Assembly (NCBI RefSeq): GCF_001687335.1
Contig: NZ_MAGO01000003.1
Span: forward strand, 124,001 to 188,000
Reading direction: 5' to 3'
DNA: 64,000 bases
DNA from: Dissulfuribacter thermophilus
GTDB lineage: Bacteria > Desulfobacterota > Dissulfuribacteria > Dissulfuribacterales > Dissulfuribacteraceae
Shown piece by piece: positions 58,752 to 64,000 of the stretch (positions are counted from its first letter, which is position 1; each line of letters starts with the position of its first letter). The notes below the pieces were generated by a model. That model searched no databases, had not been told where the DNA came from, and saw only the letters and a program-made list of their open reading frames with translations. The translations under genes were made by a program, and so were the position numbers.

Positions 58752-58868
58752 GAATTCGATTTAAACAGAAAGATAGAAGAATATCAAATTGTTATATTTG
58801 ATAGATATGTACTCTTCTATAGGTATGACAAATAGTTGAATTGGATTTTCCCAATTGGTTGATCAAGC

Positions 58869-59324
58869 TCAATTTTCGTTTAACAGTTCTTTGAGTTGAT
58901 CCATGAAGGCATTCAGATCCTTGAATTGTTTATATACGGAAGCGAATCGCACATATGCCACATCATCCCATTCCTTTAGCTTAGCCATTACCTTTTCCCC
59001 AATTTTATTGGATGGGATCTCCCTCTCGCCTTTGTCCTGAATCTCTTTTTCAAATTCAGTTACGAACTCTTCGATCTGATCTAGGCCAATAGGGCGCTTT
59101 TCACATGCCTTCAAGATCCCTTCTATTATCTTTGTACGATTGAAAGGCTCTCTACGACCGTCTTTTTTTATAACTAGGGGATGAAACTCTTCAACTCGCT
59201 CATAGGTTGTAAAACGCTTTCCGCAGGAGACACACTCGCGTCTTCTCCTTATGGCGCGGCCATCTCGGCTAGGCCTTGAATCCACGACCCTAGTGTCTGG
59301 CTCCTGACAAAAAGGGCATCTCAT
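58869..59324 (-). CDS. nrdR: Transcriptional repressor NrdR
   Basis: NrdR represses ribonucleotide reductase genes in response to ATP/dATP. The 151-residue protein has the zinc ribbon CPFC...CVSC (3-6 and 31-34), the RRRREC turn and the ATP-cone domain ([16 protein letters not shown]). It overlaps the deaminase gene by 4 bases. Confidence 0.93.
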   Translation of the reverse strand: MRCPFCQEPDTRVVDSRPSRDGRAIRRRRECVSCGKRFTTYERVEEFHPLVIKKDGRREPFNRTKIIEGILKACEKRPIGLDQIEEFVTEFEKEIQDKGEREIPSNKIGEKVMAKLKEWDDVAYVRFASVYKQFKDLNAFMDQLKELLNEN

Positions 59325-59770
59325 GAGTTTAGCCTCACCAGTTCAATGCCTGCCTCACAAAGCATATCTTTGGAAAGCTCATCAGGATATCCTTCCCTGT
59401 AGTAGATCTTCCTAATGCCTGCATTGATCAACATCTTTGTACATATAACACAAGGTAGATTTGTACAGTATAGGACGGAACCGGCTACACTTACTCCATG
59501 ATAGGCTGCCTGAATCAGACAATTTTGCTCAGCATGTAGGGCTCGACACAGTTCGTGACGAACTCCTGAGGGAATATTTAACTGCTCCCTTAAACAGCCT
59601 ATGTCCAGACAGTGTTTTAAGCCACTTGGCGCCCCGTTGTAGCCAGTGGAGAGAATTCTCTTGTCCTTTACCAGGATGGCCCCTACCTGCCTTCTGAGAC
59701 AAGTGGACCTCGTAGCAACGAGATCGCATATCGCCATGAAATAGGCGTCCCAACTGGGCCTACAAGACTC
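59321..59770 (-). CDS. dCMP deaminase
   Basis: A zinc-dependent deaminase of the dCMP/ComEB family: HAEQNCLIQ with the zinc His and catalytic Glu, and CVICTKM with the zinc cysteines, preceded by [12 protein letters not shown]. It converts dCMP to dUMP, or acts in DNA uptake as ComEB in Bacillus. I start at the TTG at 59770, which has GAAGGAAGAAGAG just upstream; TTG at 59791 or 59803 would add residues encoded by a local repeat. About 149 residues. Confidence 0.85.
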   Translation of the reverse strand, partial: ESCRPSWDAYFMAICDLVATRSTCLRRQVGAILVKDKRILSTGYNGAPSGLKHCLDIGCLREQLNIPSGVRHELCRALHAEQNCLIQAAYHGVSVAGSVLYCTNLPCVICTKMLINAGIRKIYYREGYPDELSKDMLCEAGIELVRLNS

Positions 59771-59775
59771 CAAAC

Positions 59776-59925
59776 GCTCTTCTTCCTTCAATTCAAAACT
59801 CAAAACTCAACACTTCCAGACGTTCTTTTTCCTTCAACTCAAAATTTAACACTCAAGACTCAAAACTTCTAAAATGCTCTTTTCCTTCAACTCAAAACTC
59901 AACACTCAAAACTCATCACTCATCA
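59776..59925. repeat. Tandem AACTCAA-rich repeats upstream of the deaminase
   Basis: Three irregular units of about 45-50 bases, each with a core TTGAAGGAA on the minus strand followed by AGAGCR and flanked by GAGTTTTGAG-type runs. The unit nearest the gene holds its ribosome site and start, so the array looks like duplications of the gene's 5' end. A related sequence occurs at 63280-63360. Confidence 0.5.
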
Positions 59926-61190
59926 TTAATCACTTCCTCATATCGCCTGAGGCGTTCCGTGTATAGCGGATACTTTTCACAGATTTCTTTAACTTTCAGG
60001 CGAATATCCCGCACCATAGTATCGTTTTTTGGATCTAGAAGTATATCAGCAATATAATTTGCCACTTCAATTACATCTTTTTCCGTAAGTCCCCTTGTTG
60101 TTATGGCTGGGGTTCCAATTCGTATTCCGCTTGTAATTGTAGGGGGATTAGGGTCAAACGGGATGGCATTCTTGTTTACCGTGATACCAGCGCGTTCTAA
60201 GACTTCCTCTGCCTCTTTTCCAGTAATTCCCTTATCCGTTAAGTCCACCAGCACAAGATGATTGTCAGTTCCTCCTGAAACAAGCCTAAATCCCCTATCC
60301 ATTAAGGTCTGGGCAAGGGCCTTTGCATTTTTCACGATATTTTGTTGATATGTCTTGAATTCAGGGGCAAGGGCCTCTTTGAATGCCACTGCTTTTGCAG
60401 CTATTACATGCATCAAGGGCCCTCCCTGGATACCAGGGAATATCTGGGAATTTATCAGCCTGGCATATTTGTCTTTTGCCAGAATAAAACCGCCTCTGGG
60501 GCCTCGCAGAGTCTTATGTGTTGTGGAGGTTACGAAGTCAGCAAAGGGTACTGGAGAAGGATGTATCCCTGCTGCCACCAAACCTGCAATATGGGCCATA
60601 TCCACCATGAGATATGCCCCTATCTCGTCACAAATAGCCCTAAATTCTTCGAAGGGTACTGTACGGGGATATGCGCTTGCACCGGCTATTATCATTTTAG
60701 GCCTGTATTCTAAGGCCTTTTTCCCCAAATCATCAAAATCAATGGTCTCTGTATCTCTGTTTACCCCGTAGTGAATTACATTAAAAAGCCTTCCAGAGAA
60801 ACTCACCTTGGCTCCATGAGACAGGTGACCACCATGGGCCAGATCCATAGATAATATAGTGTCCCCTGGATTCAGCACTGAAAAGTAGACTGCCATATTG
60901 GCCTGACTTCCAGAGTGAGGCTGAACATTTGCATATTCTGAACCGAAGAGGAGATTTAGCCTTTCTATGGCAAGCCTTTCAACTACATCCATGTTCTCGC
61001 AGCCGCCATAATACCTTTTCCCTGGATAGCCCTCTGCGTATTTATTCATGAAGGCGCTTCCTTCGGCCTCCATGACAGCCTCACTCACAAAGTTTTCAGA
61101 AGCGATCATCTCGAGTCCGCCTGTCTGCCTTTCGATCTCCGCCTTAAGCGCCTGAAATACTTCCTTGTCTGTGTGATAGAGGTAATGCAT
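59916..61190 (-). CDS. glyA: Serine hydroxymethyltransferase
   Basis: GlyA transfers the serine hydroxymethyl group to tetrahydrofolate. The 424-residue protein has [28 protein letters not shown] and the lysine in [14 protein letters not shown] that binds pyridoxal phosphate. The ATG at 61190 has an AAGGAATAGG site; a TTG at 61208 overlaps rpiB. It is the second gene of the rpiB-glyA-deaminase-nrdR run. Confidence 0.94.
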   Translation of the reverse strand: MHYLYHTDKEVFQALKAEIERQTGGLEMIASENFVSEAVMEAEGSAFMNKYAEGYPGKRYYGGCENMDVVERLAIERLNLLFGSEYANVQPHSGSQANMAVYFSVLNPGDTILSMDLAHGGHLSHGAKVSFSGRLFNVIHYGVNRDTETIDFDDLGKKALEYRPKMIIAGASAYPRTVPFEEFRAICDEIGAYLMVDMAHIAGLVAAGIHPSPVPFADFVTSTTHKTLRGPRGGFILAKDKYARLINSQIFPGIQGGPLMHVIAAKAVAFKEALAPEFKTYQQNIVKNAKALAQTLMDRGFRLVSGGTDNHLVLVDLTDKGITGKEAEEVLERAGITVNKNAIPFDPNPPTITSGIRIGTPAITTRGLTEKDVIEVANYIADILLDPKNDTMVRDIRLKVKEICEKYPLYTERLRRYEEVINDE

Positions 61191-61194
61191 CGCC

Positions 61195-61626
61195 CTATTC
61201 CTTTTCAAAAAGCTTTATTCTTCTCTCATGCCGCCCTCCTTCAAACGGAGTGGCAAGCCAAATCTTCACAATTTCTTCAGCAAGACCTGGGCCAATAACC
61301 CTAGCCCCAAGGCAAAGGACGTTGGCGTCATTGTGTTCACGGCTCATACGGGCTGTATAAAGTTCATGGCAAAGCGCTGCCCTAATTCCGTTATATCTGT
61401 TTGCCACAATGGACATCCCGATACCAGTACCACAGATGAGAATTCCTCTGTCTACTGCACCTGTTACCACGAGTTCGGCTACGGCCTTGCCAAATAAAGG
61501 GTAATCTGTGGACTCACTACTGTGACAACCACAGTCCCTTACTTCGTGTCCCAAGCCATCAATGAGCTTTTTAATCTGCTCTTTTAATTCAAAACCCCCA
61601 TGATCAGAGCCAATAGCAATCTTCAT
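61195..61626 (-). CDS. rpiB: Ribose 5-phosphate isomerase B
   Basis: A 143-residue RpiB/LacAB protein: [15 protein letters not shown] near the N-terminus, the active-site Cys in [13 protein letters not shown] and the conserved [16 protein letters not shown]. It interconverts ribose and ribulose 5-phosphate. It ends just before the glyA start and probably shares its transcript. Confidence 0.93.
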   Translation of the reverse strand: MKIAIGSDHGGFELKEQIKKLIDGLGHEVRDCGCHSSESTDYPLFGKAVAELVVTGAVDRGILICGTGIGMSIVANRYNGIRAALCHELYTARMSREHNDANVLCLGARVIGPGLAEEIVKIWLATPFEGGRHERRIKLFEKE

Positions 61627-61640
61627 TTGACTTCCTCAAA

Positions 61641-62909
61641 TCAGTCTTGATATTTCCCAAAGATAATGACTGCATTAGTCCCCCCGAAACCAAAGGAATT
61701 ACTCATAACCCTTTGAACCTCTTGGCGACGAGCCACGTTGGGCACATAGTCAAGATCCATCTCAGGCTCTGTGGCCTCAAGATTTATGGTGGGGGGAATA
61801 ATACCTGACTCAATTGTCAGGACTGAATATACTGCTTCAATGCCACCTGTGCCTCCAAGTAGATGGCCTGTCATGGACTTTGTAGAGCTTACAGGTACAG
61901 AGTAGGCGTGTTCGCCAAACACCTTCTTTATGGCACGGGTCTCAACTATATCGTTTAATGGGGTGCTGGTACCATGGGCATTTATATAATCGATATCTTT
62001 TGGCTCAAGGCCAGCGTCGGACAAGGCCATTTCCATACAATTTGCAGCACCCTCTCCATCTTCTGGTGGGGCTGTCATATGATACGCATCTCCTGTAAGC
62101 CCGTAGCCTAAGACCTCAGCATGTATACGTGCTCCTCGGCTAAGTGCATGCTCAAGCTCTTCGAGGACTAAGATCCCGGCCCCTTCTCCAATGACAAAAC
62201 CGTCTCTATCCTTGTCAAAGGGACGAGATGCCTTCTCAGGTTCATCGTTTCTGGTGGACAGGGCCTTCAAAGCGGAAAAACCGGCAAAGGCCAGAGGGGT
62301 GATCACTGACTCGCACCCACCTGTGATCATACAATCTGCATCTCCCCTTTGAATGGTCCTAAATGCCTCACCGATAGCATGGGTACCTGCGGCACAGGCC
62401 GTACACACCACTGTATTGGGTCCCTTGGCCCCAAACATTATCGATATCTGTCCAGAGGCCATATTGGGGATTGCCATGGGGATAAAAAACGGACTAACAC
62501 GTTTAGGCCCTCTATTTACCAGTACATCTCTGTAGTGCTCTATGGTTCCAAGGCCGCCGAGTCCAACCCCTGTTATGACACCTACGCGTTGGGCATTCTG
62601 TGGCGTAATCTTAAGCCCGGAGTCCTCCACAGCCATTACTGCACCGGCAACAGCAATCCTCACAAAGGGATCCAAGCGCTTTATGAGCTTTTCTGGCATG
62701 AAGTCAGACGGTTGAAAATCCTTTATTTCACCTGCTATCCTCGATGGATAAGATGAACAGTCAAAACGGGTGACGGGGCCAATGCCAGAACGCCCTTGGG
62801 TTATGTTTTCCCAGTTCTCTTCTACGCCTATCCCCACAGGAGATAGAATTCCAAGCCCTGTTACAACAACTCTACGCCGTCCTTGTTTTGCGTTATTTCC
62901 AGCACCCAT
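61641..62909 (-). CDS. fabF: Beta-ketoacyl-ACP synthase II
   Basis: FabF elongates acyl chains on ACP. The 422-residue protein has the nucleophile in [13 protein letters not shown] and the two catalytic histidines in [11 protein letters not shown] and [10 protein letters not shown], plus the [11 protein letters not shown] end. It lies 12 bases after acpP in the common fabG-acpP-fabF order. Confidence 0.94.
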   Translation of the reverse strand: MGAGNNAKQGRRRVVVTGLGILSPVGIGVEENWENITQGRSGIGPVTRFDCSSYPSRIAGEIKDFQPSDFMPEKLIKRLDPFVRIAVAGAVMAVEDSGLKITPQNAQRVGVITGVGLGGLGTIEHYRDVLVNRGPKRVSPFFIPMAIPNMASGQISIMFGAKGPNTVVCTACAAGTHAIGEAFRTIQRGDADCMITGGCESVITPLAFAGFSALKALSTRNDEPEKASRPFDKDRDGFVIGEGAGILVLEELEHALSRGARIHAEVLGYGLTGDAYHMTAPPEDGEGAANCMEMALSDAGLEPKDIDYINAHGTSTPLNDIVETRAIKKVFGEHAYSVPVSSTKSMTGHLLGGTGGIEAVYSVLTIESGIIPPTINLEATEPEMDLDYVPNVARRQEVQRVMSNSFGFGGTNAVIIFGKYQD

Positions 62910-62921
62910 AAATAGTTATGC

Positions 62922-63158
62922 CTATCCCTGTTGTTTTTCCTTTACGTAATTAATTGCATCCTGAACAGTCTGGAGCTTTTCCGCATCTTCGTCGGCAATC
63001 TCCATGCCAAACTCCTCTTCCATTGCCATTACAAGCTCCACCAAGTCCAGGGAATCAGCACCAAGATCATCAACAAAAGATGCCTCTGGTACAACCTTTG
63101 ACTTATCAACGCTTAACTGCTTGGCAATTATTTCCACCATTTTTTCTTCAATACTCAT
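62922..63158 (-). CDS. acpP: Acyl carrier protein
   Basis: A 78-residue acidic protein with the phosphopantetheine serine in [21 protein letters not shown]. It carries fatty-acid intermediates. A ribosome site (TAGGAGG) is close to the ATG. Confidence 0.95.
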   Translation of the reverse strand: MSIEEKMVEIIAKQLSVDKSKVVPEASFVDDLGADSLDLVELVMAMEEEFGMEIADEDAEKLQTVQDAINYVKEKQQG

Positions 63159-63279
63159 ATCGTCCTCCTAAATATATGTTTTTTTGTTTTCCACCTTCTG
63201 CATTCTACCGTATCCGGTCACGGGTAAATTCCTTATTTCCTCAGTGCTCCGCTTGGCCGGGCTATTAAAGTGTTTAGTT

Positions 63280-63399
63280 TTAAGTTATAAGTTTTTGAGT
63301 TAGAGGAAGCAGCCTTTATTAGACCTACTCCTTCAACTTAAAACTCACCACTCAAAACTTTTATAAAGCAGTAGTTGCGGTGCTCTGTGAGCAAATACA
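63280..63399. repeat. Intergenic repeats between fabG and acpP
   Basis: 63280-63360 has an imperfect inverted repeat built of AGTTTTTGAGTTAGAGGAAG and its diverged complement, related to the deaminase array. 63369-63399 is copy 2 of the 31-base dispersed repeat at 11400, and ends at the base before the fabG stop codon. Confidence 0.5.
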
Positions 63400-64000
63400 T
63401 CAGGCACAAAGCATTCCTCCATTAACATGAAGTACGTGGCCAGTAATATATGATGCCTCAGGAGAAGCAAGGAAGACACATGCATTGGCTACATCTTCCG
63501 GGCTTCCCATTCGCCCCATGGGTATCTGTGAGAGAATACTGTCCTTAATCTTTTCAGAAAGTCCACTTGTCATGTCGGTTTCTATGAAGCCAGGGGCAAT
63601 TACATTACATGTAATCCCTCTCGTGGCCACCTCTCTTGCCACCGCCTTTGTAAAACCTTCAAGCCCTGCTTTGGATGCGCAATAGTTTGCCTGCCCTATG
63701 TTGCCCATAGTTCCAACTACAGAACCTATATTTATGATCCTCCCCCAACGTTCCTTAAGCATGGGCTGAAGCACCGCTTTTGTACAGGATATTGCGCCAA
63801 TGAGATTGACCCTAAGTACCTCATCAATGTCCTCTGCCTTCATACGCATAAAGAGGCTATCACGAGTAATTCCGGCATTATTTACCAGTATGTGGATTGG
63901 GCCATGAGATTCTATAATCTCACCAATGGCTTTAGCTGCAGCGTCCCTATCACCTACGTCAAAACCAACAATGACTGCCTCATTCCCTAAACTTTCAATC
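63400..64000 (-). CDS. fabG: 3-oxoacyl-ACP reductase (partial, 5' end outside window)
   Basis: The frame is open to the window edge. The visible ~200 residues contain the SDR motifs HGPIHILVNNAGITRDSLF, the catalytic IGSVVGTMGNIGQANYCASKAG (Ser, Tyr, Lys) and NVIAPGFIETDMT, with the end ASYITGHVLHVNGGM. FabG reduces the beta-keto group in fatty-acid synthesis. The cofactor-binding N-terminus lies beyond the window. Confidence 0.93.
   Translation of the reverse strand, partial: IESLGNEAVIVGFDVGDRDAAAKAIGEIIESHGPIHILVNNAGITRDSLFMRMKAEDIDEVLRVNLIGAISCTKAVLQPMLKERWGRIINIGSVVGTMGNIGQANYCASKAGLEGFTKAVAREVATRGITCNVIAPGFIETDMTSGLSEKIKDSILSQIPMGRMGSPEDVANACVFLASPEASYITGHVLHVNGGMLCA

Overview
The window looks like a chromosomal segment of a sulfur-metabolising member of the Desulfobacterota (old Deltaproteobacteria). 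The lineage is inferred from gene order and gene content: a fabG-acpP-fabF-rpiB-glyA-dCMP deaminase-nrdR block, an hslV-hslU-argB-argD-argF-argG block, a tetrathionate reductase-like molybdoenzyme, a cytochrome bd-like membrane pair carrying a c-type haem site, and endonuclease Q. No rRNA or tRNA is present to fix the lineage. The housekeeping parts have moderate GC; the glycan region between about 24.5 and 38 kb is visibly richer in A+T.

Layout. 0-1 kb: tail of a copper oxidase (CopA type) and CopB. 1-6 kb: an undecaprenyl-diphosphatase fused to a protease-dead HtrA/PDZ module, a small orphan, an Smr protein, a YgiQ-type radical SAM protein and a Nudix hydrolase. 6-11.5 kb (minus): ArsR regulator, membrane hydroxylase, TatD nuclease, a PAS hybrid histidine kinase and a MinD/ParA ATPase. 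11.5-21 kb (plus): Xer recombinase, the HslVU protease, arginine biosynthesis, a PilZ protein, a small membrane protein and an ASKHA/DUF4445 protein.

21-41 kb is a surface-glycan island. It opens with a winged-helix regulator behind a palindromic operator candidate and an RfaH-like antiterminator gene. Just downstream, in the untranslated leader, is a sequence matching the ops element (GGCGGTAGTGTG) that RfaH-type factors read in enterobacteria. Then follow a WbpB/WbpD-type fusion, a flippase, acetyl- and methyltransferases, glycosyltransferases, a sulfotransferase-like protein, a fucosyltransferase-like GT10 enzyme and a GT2. An IS21-family element with an 8-bp target duplication has split a FkbM methyltransferase gene, whose missing C-terminus can be recovered on the far side. 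From the other direction come an STT3/PglB oligosaccharyltransferase, a dolichyl-phosphate-mannose-synthase-like GT2, a GT4 and a GT2, suggesting glycan assembly on a polyprenyl carrier and possibly transfer to protein asparagines.

41-48.5 kb (minus): a left-handed beta-helix protein, a parvulin-type foldase, FtsH, an intact HtrA/DegP and HisD, an envelope quality-control neighbourhood apart from hisD. 48.5-51 kb: a nested palindromic repeat, a small conserved-looking protein, a diguanylate cyclase and endonuclease Q. 51-59 kb (minus): a transglutaminase-like protein, a four-cluster ferredoxin, a Tat-exported molybdoenzyme, and a bd-like pair, likely a respiratory module. 59-64 kb (minus): fatty-acid synthesis and one-carbon/nucleotide genes, ending in a fabG cut by the window edge. 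Short dispersed repeats recur in several intergenic regions.
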